Source of the DNA: Vallicoccus soli
Lineage (GTDB): Bacteria; Actinomycetota; Actinomycetes; Motilibacterales; Motilibacteraceae
Direction of reading: 5' to 3'
Assembly: GCF_003594885.1 (NCBI RefSeq)
Contig: NZ_QZEZ01000006.1
Location: 62,001-126,000 of the forward strand
Length of the DNA stretch: 64,000 nt
Part shown: in pieces, positions 1 through 8,415 of the stretch
Layout of the letters: every line of letters begins with the position of its first letter
How positions within the stretch are numbered: position 1 is the stretch's first letter
Program-made: the position numbers and the translations under genes
The notes under the pieces: model-generated
Told to the model about the DNA's origin: nothing
Seen by the model: the letters and a program-made list of their open reading frames with translations, nothing else
Database searches by the model: none

Positions 1-411
1 CACCGCTTGCAGCATGAGCGGCGTGCGGACCGCCGGGTCGACCGCCGGGTGCGCGCAGACGAACAGGAGCTCCAGGCGCCGGTCCGGCAGCGCGTCGGGG
101 TCGAGGTCGTCCAGCGGCGAGTGCGCGTCCGCCCCCTGCTCGGCGGCGGCGACGAGCGCGACGCTCCCCCGGTGCGCCGGCGAGCGCCACACGTCGCGCT
201 GCCGGTTGCGGGCGACCGTGAGCAGCCACCCCTCCGGGTTCCGCGGCACACCCGCCGCCGGCCAGGTGGCCAGGGCCCGCTCGAAGGCCGCGGCCAGCGC
301 GTCCTCGGCGAGCGCGACGTCGCCGGACGGCGCGGCGAGCAGGGCGACGAGGCGCCCGTACGACGCCCGCGCCGCCCGCTCCGCCGCCGCGTGGGCGTCC
401 GCGCGGCTCAC
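1..411 (-). CDS. ECF RNA polymerase sigma factor (DGPF-associated type), C-terminus beyond window
   Basis: The visible 137 residues are the N-terminal part of an extracytoplasmic-function sigma factor. Region 2 is seen around residues 58-80 (NPEGWLLTVARNRQRDVWR), and RLELLFVCAHPAVDPAV near residues 115-131 resembles the DUF6596-type segment of large ECF sigma factors. The start is the GTG at 411; its GTGA overlaps the stop of the upstream DGPF gene, so the two are translationally coupled. ECF42-type sigma factors are known to sit beside DGPF (YCII-related) proteins and to carry a long C-terminal extension instead of an anti-sigma partner; that extension would lie outside the window. Target genes cannot be inferred here. 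Confidence 0.88.
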   Translation of the reverse strand, partial: MSRADAHAAAERAARASYGRLVALLAAPSGDVALAEDALAAAFERALATWPAAGVPRNPEGWLLTVARNRQRDVWRSPAHRGSVALVAAAEQGADAHSPLDDLDPDALPDRRLELLFVCAHPAVDPAVRTPLMLQAV

Positions 412-785
412 GCGTTCGGGCGCCAGGAGCCGTCGGCCCAGTACGTCGCCCCGGGCCGCACCTCGACCGCGCCCCACGCCGCGTTGGGCGCCCGCCGCGC
501 CCACTCCAGCGCCGCGTCGAGGTCGGGCACGTCGATGACGACCGTCCCGCCGAGCTGCTCCTTCGTGTCGGCGAACGGGCCGTCCTGCACGAGCAGCCCG
601 CCGTCACCGGCGCGGACCGTCGTCGTGGCGACGGACGGCTGCAGGACCTCGGCGGACAGCAGGACGCCCGCCTGCTCGAGCGCGGCGCCGTACGCGGCGA
701 AGGCGCGCTGCCCCTCGGCCATCGCCTCCTCGCCGAGCTCCTCGGTGGTCGCCTCGGGCCAGTGGAGCACCAGGGTGTAGCGCAT
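408..785 (-). CDS. YCII-related DGPF-domain protein
   Basis: A 125-residue protein of the YCII/DGPF family, about the usual single-domain length. It begins MRYTLVLHWPE, contains the family motif DGPFADTKEQLGG near residues 69-81, and ends in a conserved Trp-rich tail (YWADGSWRPNA). DGPF proteins are small ferredoxin-fold proteins of unknown biochemical role that are co-encoded with ECF42 sigma factors. The stop overlaps the GTG of the sigma gene by 4 bp, so both are one operon transcribed leftwards. The 5' leader carries a GAGAGGACG-like purine stretch as ribosome site. Confidence 0.9.
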   Translation of the reverse strand: MRYTLVLHWPEATTEELGEEAMAEGQRAFAAYGAALEQAGVLLSAEVLQPSVATTTVRAGDGGLLVQDGPFADTKEQLGGTVVIDVPDLDAALEWARRAPNAAWGAVEVRPGATYWADGSWRPNA

Positions 786-884
786 CGGGGACGTCCTCTC
801 GGGTCGCGCCGGGCCCCTGCGGCCCGGTCCACGCCACCATGACGATCCTGGCCGAGCCCGATCGACAGGCCGGGCGTCGGGCCG

Positions 885-1535
885 TCAGCCGTCGGCGAGC
901 CGGGTGCGCAGCGTGGCGACACCGGGGCCTTCCAGGTCGTCGAGGTACGCGCGCCGCCCCGCCATGGCCATGACCAGCGCGAGGGTCGTGCCGCGCACGA
1001 GCGGACCGGCGCCGGCGGCGAACGGCCCGTCGGTCGCCTCCAGGCGCAGGCCCTGCGCCGTGCTGCGCCCGGGGACCGTGAAGTCCCGCCCGGCGAAGAA
1101 GGCGGCGACCGGGGTGACGGCCCCCACCGGCGGGGTGCGCGGGAGGCCGAGGGGGCGCCGCACGTCCTGGGCGTGCACGACCACCTCGCCCAGCCAGGCC
1201 GCGGTGTGCCCGCTCGGGCCGGTCGTGCGGGTCGTGACGCGGCGGAACCGCTCCAGGGTCTGCGCCGGCGTCGCCCCGCGGTGCTCGGCGAGGCGCCGGT
1301 CGTTGTGCAGGTCGGCGTCGAACCGGGCGCCGGCCATGCTCCGGAGCCACCGCAGCCGGCCGACCGACGCGGCCGCGGTCAGGTGCGCGACGACCTCCTC
1401 CACCGTCCACCGCCCGCACAGCGAGGGCGTCGCCCACTGCGCCGCGTCGAGCCCCTCGAGGTCGTCGGCGAGGGCGGCGCGCTCGGCGTGGGCGGCGGCC
1501 CAGAGGGCGCCGCGGACGGTGGTGGCCTGGGGCAC
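885..1535 (-). CDS. Maleylpyruvate isomerase family mycothiol-dependent enzyme
   Basis: A 216-residue DinB-like four-helix protein of the mycothiol-dependent maleylpyruvate isomerase family. Diagnostic pieces are ALWAAAHAERAALADDLEGL at the N-terminus, CGRWTVEEVVAHLTAA (metal-ligand His, residues about 40-55), and WLGEVVVHAQDVRRPLGLP in the middle. The GTG at 1535 is chosen because GGAGG lies 5 nt upstream and the protein then starts at the usual family position; ATGs at 1565 and 1571 would add about 12 residues without a ribosome site. The family uses mycothiol as cofactor, but substrates of most members are unknown. It stands alone on this strand. Confidence 0.82.
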   Translation of the reverse strand: MPQATTVRGALWAAAHAERAALADDLEGLDAAQWATPSLCGRWTVEEVVAHLTAAASVGRLRWLRSMAGARFDADLHNDRRLAEHRGATPAQTLERFRRVTTRTTGPSGHTAAWLGEVVVHAQDVRRPLGLPRTPPVGAVTPVAAFFAGRDFTVPGRSTAQGLRLEATDGPFAAGAGPLVRGTTLALVMAMAGRRAYLDDLEGPGVATLRTRLADG

Positions 1536-1632
1536 GGGGACCTCCGGGGGACGGGTGTGGGGCATGACCATGACCGCGCGACCCGCCCGTCCTCATCGGT
1601 CCGGCCGTCCCGGATGGGGCAGGCTCGGTGCC

Positions 1633-1851
1633 GTGGAGACCTTCCCGGAGCCCCCGGCGCTCGAGCCCGACGCGGTCGCCGCCCTCGTGGGGTACGCACG
1701 CGACGTCGTCGCGCACCTCGAGGCCGAGCGGCGGGAGGCCGCCGCACGGGGGCTGGACGCACCGGAGCTGCCGGGGCTGGTCGAGGGCTGGACCTTCGTC
1801 GCGACCGCGTTGGCGGAGAGCTACGACCGCCTGGACCTGCTGCCGGAGTAG
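1633..1851 (+). CDS. Small hypothetical protein (72 aa)
   Basis: A 72-residue acidic protein with strong third-position GC bias, beginning VETFPEPPALEPDAVAALVG and ending ESYDRLDLLPE. It has no signal peptide or membrane segment and looks like a helical soluble protein. I do not recognise the family. No Shine-Dalgarno is present, but a -10-like CAGGCT (1620-1625) sits exactly 7 nt before the GTG, as at several other genes here, which fits a leaderless transcript. It is divergent from the preceding mycothiol-family gene. Confidence 0.55.
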   Translation: METFPEPPALEPDAVAALVGYARDVVAHLEAERREAAARGLDAPELPGLVEGWTFVATALAESYDRLDLLPE

Positions 1852-2108
1852 CTGCCGGCGGGTCGGTTCGTCCGGTCCCGTGCTGGTCTGCGCCCGTGCC
1901 GGACGGCATGGCAGCAGTCTCGTCCGAGACAGGGGGGCTGGAGGGGTTACGCACCGGTCGGTCCGAGGTCTACCTTCCCCTGCGTACCGTCGAGGACGCC
2001 GGTACTGCGGGTGACCCGCGTGCTCTGTACGGGGCCTCCCTCCGTCGTCCTCCGGCGCTACTGCCTGGCCAGTCGGGGGACGAGAGCCGTCGGAGAGGGA
2101 GTCCGCCC

Positions 2109-4394
2109 ATGCGACGAGGAGCAGTACTGCTGTGCGCAGCGGTGACCGTGGGGGGCCTGCTCGCGGCGCCACCCGTGGCGAGCGCGGACCGCGGGGTCCC
2201 CGCGGGCCAGCCGCCGGCGCCCGAGCGCTTCCAGAAGGTCACGCTGGACGACGAGCCGGGCGAGCCGATGAGCCTGGCCGTCCTGCCGGACAGCCGGGTC
2301 CTCTACTCGGCCCGCACCGGCGAGGTCTTCATGAACGACCCGCTCACCGGGCTCAGCACCCTGGTCGCGGACTTCAAGGACCACCCGGGTGGGCTCTACC
2401 TGCACGACGAGGAGGGCGTGCAGGGCATCGCCGTGGACCCGCAGTTCCGCCGGAACGGGTGGGTCTACGTCTACTACTCGCCGGCGATGGACACCCCGCA
2501 GGACGACCCGGAGTCGCCGCTCGTCAACGAGGGCGACGCGCCGGAGTGGGGCACGCCGGAGGACTTCGCGGCGTTCCGCGGCCCGCTGCGGCTCTCGCGG
2601 TTCAAGCTGGTCGACCGGGCGGACGACCCGGCGACGCCGGCGCGCGAGTACGGCTGGGAGCTCGACTTCGACTCCGAGCAGCAGATCATCGACGTCACCC
2701 AGGACCGCGGCATCTGCTGCCACGTCGGCGGCCAGATCGCCTTCGACGGCCGGGGGAACCTCTACCTGTCCACCGGCGACGACACGAACCCGTTCGCCTC
2801 GGAGGGCTACGCGCCCCTCGACGACCGGGTCCGCGTGAACGAGGAGGGCGAGCGGGAGTACCGCAACCCCGCCTTCGACGCGCGCCGCACCTCGGCGAAC
2901 ACCAACGACCTGCGCGGCAAGGTCCTGCGCATCCGGGTCCGCCCCGGCGGCGGGTACGCCATCCCCGAGGGCAACATGTTCCGCCCCGGCCAGGCACGGA
3001 CCCGGCCGGAGATCTACGCGATGGGGTTCCGCAACCCGTTCCGGTTCGAGGTCAACCGCGAGACCGGCGAGGTCTACGTGGCGGACTACTCCCCGGACGC
3101 GCCGGACGCCGACCCCGCGCGCGGCCCGGCCGGGCACGGCCGGTGGATCAACGTCACGCGCCCGGCGAACTTCGGCTGGCCGTTCTGCGTGACGCCGACC
3201 ATCCCGTACCGGGACTACGACTTCGAGACCGAGCAGTCGGGGCCGTACTTCACCTGCAACCGCCCGCTCAACGATTCGCGCTGGAACGTGGACACGCGCG
3301 TGGGTGACACGGTCCTCACCAGCGCCGGGCGCCGGTACGCGCCCCCGGTCGCCTGGCCGCAGGTCTGGTACTCGTACGACGAGTCGCCCTTCTTCCCCGA
3401 GCTCGGGCCCACGGAGGTCGTGCCGCCGGAGCAGTCGCCCAACGGCACGGCGGTGGGCGGCGACGGCATCGGGCCGATGGCCGGCCCGGCGTACCACTTC
3501 GCCGGGCGCAACCCGTCGCGCATCAAGTGGCCGAGCTACTACGACGACGCGGTGCTGTTCTACGAGTGGAGCCGCGACATCATCCGCGAGTTCCGGCTCG
3601 ACCGCCGCGGCGGCCTCGCCGACATCCGCGAGTTCGGCTACACCGGGATCGTCGACAACCCGATGGACATGGAGTTCGGCCCGGACGGCGCGCTCTACGT
3701 CCTCGAGTACGGCGACGGCTTCTTCTCCGAGAACCCGGACGCGCAGCTGTCGCGCATCGACTTCGTGCGCGGCAACCGCTCTCCCGAGGTCGACGTGTCC
3801 GCGGACCCGGAGGGCGGGCTCGCGCCGCTCACCGTCGCGTTCACCAGCGACGTCATCGACGCCGACGGCGACCGGCTGCGCTACGCGTGGGACTTCGACG
3901 CCGACGGCGTCGTCGACTCCACCGAGGAGGACCCGACGTTCACCTACGCGGAGAACGGGGTCTACCGGGCGACGCTGCGGGTCGAGGACCAGACCGGCCG
4001 CTGGGCCGCGTCGTCGGTCGAGGTACGGGTCGGCAACGCCGCCCCCGTCGTGACCCTGACGGTCGAGCCCGTCGACGGGTCGTTCGACTACGGCGAGCCC
4101 GTGACGTTCACGGTCGACGTCCAGGACGACCAGCCCGTCGACTGCGCGCGGATCACCGTGTCCTACATCCTCGGGCACGACCAGCACGGGCACCCGCAGT
4201 CCGGCTCCGCCGGCTGCTCGGGCCAGATCAACGTCCCGCCGCTGGACTCCGCGCACGCGCAGGACCCGGACGTCGCCGCCGTCTTCGTGGCGACGTACGC
4301 CGACGACCCGCCGGAGGGCGAGGAGTCCCTGCAGGGCAGCGCCCAGGTCGTCCTGCGACCGGACGCGGACGAGGAGCCCGAGCCGACCCCGTGA
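2109..4394 (+). CDS. Secreted PQQ-dependent sugar dehydrogenase-type protein with PKD domain
   Basis: A 761-residue exported protein. Residues 1-27 form a signal peptide ending near ASA. Residues about 41-555 form a glucose/sorbosone-dehydrogenase-type beta-propeller, seen in GVQGIAVDPQF, CCHVGGQIAFDGRGNLYLSTGD (Cys203-Cys204-His205), NTNDLRGKVLRI, PEIYAMGFRNPFRFEV and NPMDMEFGPDGALYVLEYG. A PKD domain (558-643) is followed by a C-terminal module with LGHDQHGHP. The same propeller-PKD-GHDxHxHP order recurs inside the giant protein at 32333. Family members oxidise sugars with PQQ, but many secreted actinobacterial ones are untested. An SD-like GGAGAGGGAG lies before the ATG. A strong terminator follows. 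Confidence 0.9.
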   Translation: MRRGAVLLCAAVTVGGLLAAPPVASADRGVPAGQPPAPERFQKVTLDDEPGEPMSLAVLPDSRVLYSARTGEVFMNDPLTGLSTLVADFKDHPGGLYLHDEEGVQGIAVDPQFRRNGWVYVYYSPAMDTPQDDPESPLVNEGDAPEWGTPEDFAAFRGPLRLSRFKLVDRADDPATPAREYGWELDFDSEQQIIDVTQDRGICCHVGGQIAFDGRGNLYLSTGDDTNPFASEGYAPLDDRVRVNEEGEREYRNPAFDARRTSANTNDLRGKVLRIRVRPGGGYAIPEGNMFRPGQARTRPEIYAMGFRNPFRFEVNRETGEVYVADYSPDAPDADPARGPAGHGRWINVTRPANFGWPFCVTPTIPYRDYDFETEQSGPYFTCNRPLNDSRWNVDTRVGDTVLTSAGRRYAPPVAWPQVWYSYDESPFFPELGPTEVVPPEQSPNGTAVGGDGIGPMAGPAYHFAGRNPSRIKWPSYYDDAVLFYEWSRDIIREFRLDRRGGLADIREFGYTGIVDNPMDMEFGPDGALYVLEYGDGFFSENPDAQLSRIDFVRGNRSPEVDVSADPEGGLAPLTVAFTSDVIDADGDRLRYAWDFDADGVVDSTEEDPTFTYAENGVYRATLRVEDQTGRWAASSVEVRVGNAAPVVTLTVEPVDGSFDYGEPVTFTVDVQDDQPVDCARITVSYILGHDQHGHPQSGSAGCSGQINVPPLDSAHAQDPDVAAVFVATYADDPPEGEESLQGSAQVVLRPDADEEPEPTP

Positions 4395-4420
4395 GCCGCG
4401 GGCCGGACTGACCGCACGAC

Positions 4421-4462
4421 CAGGGAGCGGGGCCCCGCCACGGGCGGGTGCCCCGCTCCCTG
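4421..4462 (+). terminator. Rho-independent-type hairpin after the sugar dehydrogenase gene
   Basis: Perfect 13-bp inverted repeat, CAGGGAGCGGGGC (4421-4433) with GCCCCGCTCCCTG (4450-4462). The 16-nt loop itself contains CCCGCC/GGCGGG, so the stem can extend. No U-tract follows, as is common in high-GC actinobacteria. Confidence 0.75.
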
Positions 4463-4568
4463 CCTACGCCGCCGGCCGGGTACCTGCCGCCGCCCGGGTA
4501 TCTGCCGCCGCGCGGGCGGCCTCCCTCGAGCAACCCGCACAGGGACACCGTTCGAGGGGGAGGACGCC

Positions 4569-6245
4569 ATGGACGAGGCACGGTTGACGCGGCTCGACGA
4601 GCGGGAGCTGCGCGAGCTCATCGACCGGCGTGACGTGCTGCACGCGCTGGAGCCGCAGCGGCTGCACCTGCGCTGGTGGCGGCCGTGCTCAGTGCGCGTG
4701 CTGCTCGTCACCGACGGCGGCCTCGACTTCGGCTCCGGTGACTTCGGGCTCCGGACCTTCGTCACGACGCTGCTGTCGGGGACGTACCCCGCGCACTTCC
4801 GCATCACCCTGGCGCACCGCCGCTCGCGCGGCGGCGACGCCATGATGGAGGACGACGGCCGGGTCGAGCGCCGCATCTCCGGCTTCCGGTTCGACGACCG
4901 CGGCCACTTCGCGGCGGACCAGTACGACCAGCTGTGGATGTTCGGGATCGAGAGCGCGCCCGGGATCACCGACCGGGAGGTCCGTGCCGTCGCGGAGTTC
5001 ATGGACGCCGGTGGGGGTGTCTTCGCCACCGGCGACCACGCCGCCCTGGGCAGGGCCATGGGCGAGCGGATCCCCCGGGTCCGCTCCATGCGGCTGTGGG
5101 ACTCCACGCCCGGCGTCGACGAGGTGTCCATGGGCGGCCACCGGCGCAACGACACCAACCGGCGTGGCCACGACGCGGCGTCGACGTTCGACGACCAGTC
5201 CGACGACGTCCCGCAGGTCATCACGCCGCGCTGGTACCGGACCCGCGTGGGTCTGTTCGAGGCCGTCTACCCGCACCCGCTGCTGTGCGGGCCGGACGGC
5301 GCGATCACCGTCATGCCGGACCACCCGCACGAGGGAGAGTGCCACGAGCCGGCCGACACCTCGCAGGTGGTGGACGTCGGCGGAGCGTCGTTCGTCGAGT
5401 ACCCGCCCGCCGTCGGCGGCGGGCCGAAGCCGGTCCCCGAGGTCATCGCCACCTCGACGGTGCTCGGCGGCACGAAGTCCGGCACCAAGGACGCCACCCA
5501 GGGCCACACGTTCGGTGGCATCGCCGCCTACGACGGGCACCTGGCTGGTGTGGGGCGCGTGGTGACCGACGCGACCTGGCACCACTTCGTCAACATCAAC
5601 CTCATCGGAGCGGCCGGCGCCGCACCGCCGAAGGACAGCGGCTTCCTGGCGACCCCGGCGGGCGCGAGCCACCTCGCGCGCGTACGGACCTACTACCGCA
5701 ACACCGCCACGTGGATCAGCCCGCCCGGACTCCTCCGCTGCATGAACCGCCGGCTGCTGTGGGACCTGGTCTGGCACCACCGGGTGGTGGAGGCCGTGGC
5801 GACCACCGCCGAGGTCGACCTGCGGCGGGCCCACCCGGTCCTGCTGTGGCACATCGGCAAGCAGGCGCGCGACGTCCTCGGGCGGCGCACCAGCGCCTGC
5901 CAGTCGGTACGCCTGGTGCTCGACCTGGTCTGGCAGGAGGCGCTGCCGGAGCTCTTCCCGGAGGTCGACCCGTGGCTGCCGCGGGACCTCGAGAGCCGGC
6001 CCGCACCCCAGCAGGTCCCGTGGTTCGACCCCTCCCCCGTGCTCGACCTGGCTCTGGGCTCCGCCGTCACCGCCGTGCACCAGGCCTTCGCCGAGGACGA
6101 GCAGGTCGACCAGGACTCGCTCGACGAGCGGCTCGACGAGGTGCTCGCCCGCGGCGTCGCCGTGGGCCTCGAGCGGGCCCGCGAGAGCGCGCGGGAGGCC
6201 CTCGAGCAGCTCGACGCGCTGGTGCAGCGCGTGACGACGCGCTGA
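4569..6245 (+). CDS. Hypothetical protein with glutamine-amidotransferase/ThuA-like N-terminal fold
   Basis: A 558-residue soluble protein without signal or membrane segment. Residues about 40-165 look like a class I amidotransferase/ThuA-like Rossmann domain: VRVLLVTDGGLDFGSGDFG, YDQLWMFGIES, then REVRAVAEFMDAGGGVFATGDHAALG. A conserved-looking block, HFVNINLIG, lies in the middle. The C-terminal third is helical and rich in Glu/Arg. I do not recognise a function; the TGDH block lacks an obvious catalytic Cys-His-Glu triad, so amidotransferase activity is not claimed. The ribosome site GGGGGAGG can pair with an upstream CCTCCCTCGA. The next gene starts 45 nt downstream on the same strand and is probably co-transcribed. 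Confidence 0.7.
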   Translation: MDEARLTRLDERELRELIDRRDVLHALEPQRLHLRWWRPCSVRVLLVTDGGLDFGSGDFGLRTFVTTLLSGTYPAHFRITLAHRRSRGGDAMMEDDGRVERRISGFRFDDRGHFAADQYDQLWMFGIESAPGITDREVRAVAEFMDAGGGVFATGDHAALGRAMGERIPRVRSMRLWDSTPGVDEVSMGGHRRNDTNRRGHDAASTFDDQSDDVPQVITPRWYRTRVGLFEAVYPHPLLCGPDGAITVMPDHPHEGECHEPADTSQVVDVGGASFVEYPPAVGGGPKPVPEVIATSTVLGGTKSGTKDATQGHTFGGIAAYDGHLAGVGRVVTDATWHHFVNINLIGAAGAAPPKDSGFLATPAGASHLARVRTYYRNTATWISPPGLLRCMNRRLLWDLVWHHRVVEAVATTAEVDLRRAHPVLLWHIGKQARDVLGRRTSACQSVRLVLDLVWQEALPELFPEVDPWLPRDLESRPAPQQVPWFDPSPVLDLALGSAVTAVHQAFAEDEQVDQDSLDERLDEVLARGVAVGLERARESAREALEQLDALVQRVTTR

Positions 6246-6290
6246 GGGCGACGCGCAGCTGCACGGGTGCTCGGGTGGAGGTGAGGAGCG

Positions 6291-7268
6291 GTGCACCAGA
6301 GGGCTTGGCTGGGCGCCATCACGCTGGTGGGTGCCGGGCTGGTCGTCCTGGGGGCACTCACGCGCGGCTACGCCTCATCGGTCTTCGCGAACCTGGGGAC
6401 GACGGTCCTCCTCGCGATCCCCCTCCTGCTCATGGAGCGGGCGTTGGAGCGGCGCTTGGCCCGCGCCACGGAGCAGACCGACCGTGCGATCGACGACCTC
6501 GGCGGTCGCGTGGTCGACGTGCAGGAGTCCCTGGCCGAGGTGAGCGACCGGCTGAGGGAGGCGGCGGACGAGACGGCCCGTCGTGTGGCGGAGCAGCGCG
6601 CCCGGGACGGGGCGGACCTCGTCGCCCCCGCGCGCGCCATCTCCGACGAGCCGACGTACCTGTCCGTGATGGGGGCGATGGAGGCGGCCGAACGTGCACG
6701 GGCGATCGCTCGGCACAGGAACAGGGGCGGGCTCTCGGTGCACGTCTCGTTGTCCTGCATCGACCGCGGCTTCTCCGTGACGGTGACCAGGCGGTCGAAC
6801 GCGACCCACCTCGCGCCCGTCGTGGCGCACCAGCTCCTCCTGAGCGTCACCCCGACAGGGGAGGGCCAGGCCCGCTCGTCCTGCACGGTCTGGTGGGAGC
6901 CCGACTGGTCCGTGCAGGAGTGCTTCGTCGAGGTCGACCGCAGCCTGCGCCGCGAGCTCGGTGCCGGCGCTCCCAGCGTCCCGCCCGACGTCGTGCTGGA
7001 GCAGCTGGCGTGGGGGCTCGCGGTGGCGCTGCGTCGTAGGGCGGCGCTCGGTGCCGGCGCCCGCGAGCGGTGGGCGTTGAGGGCTGTCATCGCGCCGGGA
7101 TGGCTCGTCACGACCGAGGGGCTCGAGCACGTCGAGCGCGGCATCGTCGCCCCGATGCACCACCTCATGGACGCAGGGGCGGAACCTCCTCGCGATGCCG
7201 TGGACCCTGACGTCGTCGAGCAGCTCAGCCTCGTGTGGCACGAAGCCCGTCGCCTGGTCGGCGCCTGA
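6291..7268 (+). CDS. Hypothetical membrane protein with N-terminal TM hairpin and coiled coil
   Basis: A 325-residue protein starting at GTG 6291 after GGAGGTGAGGA. Two hydrophobic segments (about residues 6-25 and 32-49) form an N-terminal membrane hairpin. A heptad-like acidic/basic helix (about 50-105, including ATEQTDRAIDDLGGRVVDVQ) follows, then a cytosolic domain of about 200 residues with CIDRGFSVTVTRRSN and SSCTVWWEPDWSVQECF. No known family is recognised. It follows the gene at 4569 at 45 nt and ends at a bidirectional hairpin, so the pair is likely one transcription unit. Confidence 0.72.
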   Translation: MHQRAWLGAITLVGAGLVVLGALTRGYASSVFANLGTTVLLAIPLLLMERALERRLARATEQTDRAIDDLGGRVVDVQESLAEVSDRLREAADETARRVAEQRARDGADLVAPARAISDEPTYLSVMGAMEAAERARAIARHRNRGGLSVHVSLSCIDRGFSVTVTRRSNATHLAPVVAHQLLLSVTPTGEGQARSSCTVWWEPDWSVQECFVEVDRSLRRELGAGAPSVPPDVVLEQLAWGLAVALRRRAALGAGARERWALRAVIAPGWLVTTEGLEHVERGIVAPMHHLMDAGAEPPRDAVDPDVVEQLSLVWHEARRLVGA

Positions 7269-7282
7269 GAGACGGGCCCGCA

Positions 7283-7322
7283 GGACGAGGGCCTGGGTCC
7301 CGGGACTTCCCAGCCCTCGTCC
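7283..7322. terminator. Bidirectional terminator hairpin between convergent genes
   Basis: GGACGAGGGCCTGGG (7283-7297) pairs with CCCAGCCCTCGTCC (7309-7322) with a single bulged base, around a short GC-rich loop. It sits between the convergent ends of the genes at 6291-7268 and 7401-8231, so it can terminate both. Confidence 0.72.
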
Positions 7323-7400
7323 CCGACCTGCCCGCGCGGGCGGAAGCGTCGGGTGGACCCGTCCCGGAGCACGGGCGCGACCGGGGGGACCCTGACGAGA

Positions 7401-8231
7401 CTACGGCGCAGCGGGCGTCGCGCGGTCCCGCTCGGCGACCTGCTGGCGCTGCCACTCGTACACGCCGGGCATCCAGTCCGCGCCGTACGCGGCGTCGGGG
7501 CCGATCCGCGGGTCGGCCGGGACCCGGCCGTCGCGCAGCGCCTCGACGTACGCGCGGTCGAGGTCGACCCGCCGGCGGGCCTCGTCGGCCCCGGCGACGG
7601 ACCCGTGGCCGGGGACGACGACGTCGACCTCGCCCGCCACGCGCTCGAGCACCCGCAGCCCCTCGAGGTAGTCCTCGAGGCCCGTCGCGGAGCCCAGGTC
7701 GGGGAAGGGGACCAGGACGTCGGAGAGCATGTCGCCGGCGACGAGGACGCCGCGGTCCTCGACCACCAGCGCCGCGTGGCCCTGGGCGTGGGCGGGGTGC
7801 TCGACGATCCGCGCGCGGGGCCCCTCCCACGGGACCTCGGCGCTGCCCGGGGGCAGGGCGGTCACGAGGCCGAACGGGTCGAGGGGGATCTCCTCGGCGA
7901 TCTCCGGCGGGAACCCCTCGACGACGGTGGTCCTCCAGTCCTCCTCCGACAACACACCGCGCATGACGGCGGCGCATGCGGCCGTGCCGTAGCGGGGGGC
8001 CCCGCCGAGGGCGGGGTGCCACAGCACGTGGTCCCAGTCGGGGTGCGTGGAGAAGCCGGCCACGACGGGCTGGCGCATCGCGTCCAGGTCGTCGGCGAGG
8101 CACGCCATCTCGTCGGCGGTGATGCCGGGATCGACGAGCAGGACCCCGTCCCGGCCCTGCACGACCACGGTGTTGTTGCGGAGCAGCTCGCTCTGGTGCA
8201 CCAGCACCCCTTCTGCGACCTGTGTCAGCAC
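7401..8231 (-). CDS. MBL-fold metallo-hydrolase
   Basis: A 276-residue metallo-beta-lactamase-fold hydrolase. The dinuclear metal-site signatures are THPDWDHVLW (HxxxDH form), HPAHAQGHAALVVED, VLVAGDML and VVVPGHGSVAG. Start is GTG 8231 with GAGGAGG 6 nt upstream, giving LTQVAEGVLVHQSELLRNNT as N-terminus; a longer in-frame extension is low-complexity and overlaps the divergent promoter. Members hydrolyse esters, thioesters, lactones or phosphodiesters; nothing here fixes the substrate. It is divergent from the reductase at 8416. Confidence 0.87.
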   Translation of the reverse strand: MLTQVAEGVLVHQSELLRNNTVVVQGRDGVLLVDPGITADEMACLADDLDAMRQPVVAGFSTHPDWDHVLWHPALGGAPRYGTAACAAVMRGVLSEEDWRTTVVEGFPPEIAEEIPLDPFGLVTALPPGSAEVPWEGPRARIVEHPAHAQGHAALVVEDRGVLVAGDMLSDVLVPFPDLGSATGLEDYLEGLRVLERVAGEVDVVVPGHGSVAGADEARRRVDLDRAYVEALRDGRVPADPRIGPDAAYGADWMPGVYEWQRQQVAERDRATPAAP

Positions 8232-8415
8232 CGGGTGCCTCCTCGCGTCGTGTCGTCCGGGTCGTCGGGGGGCAGACCCGCGGGCCCGCCGGGACTCATC
8301 GCCGGTCCGCGCTCCGACCGCGGCCACCGCCGCCCGAGCGACCGTCCCGGTATTGCCCTTGCCGGTGCCGTCCCCGCGCTGCACGCTGTGGCCCTCGACG
8401 GGGGCGGGAGAACTC

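Noticed and set aside
1852-2108. A gene or clear promoter in the 257-nt gap before the sugar dehydrogenase
   Set aside because: No frame with coding bias and no convincing -35/-10 pair was seen; presumably it holds an unrecognised regulatory region.
4448-4633. Small proline/glycine-rich ORF after the sugar dehydrogenase
   Set aside because: It starts inside the terminator stem, runs through an 18-nt repeat and overlaps the next gene out of frame; no ribosome site.
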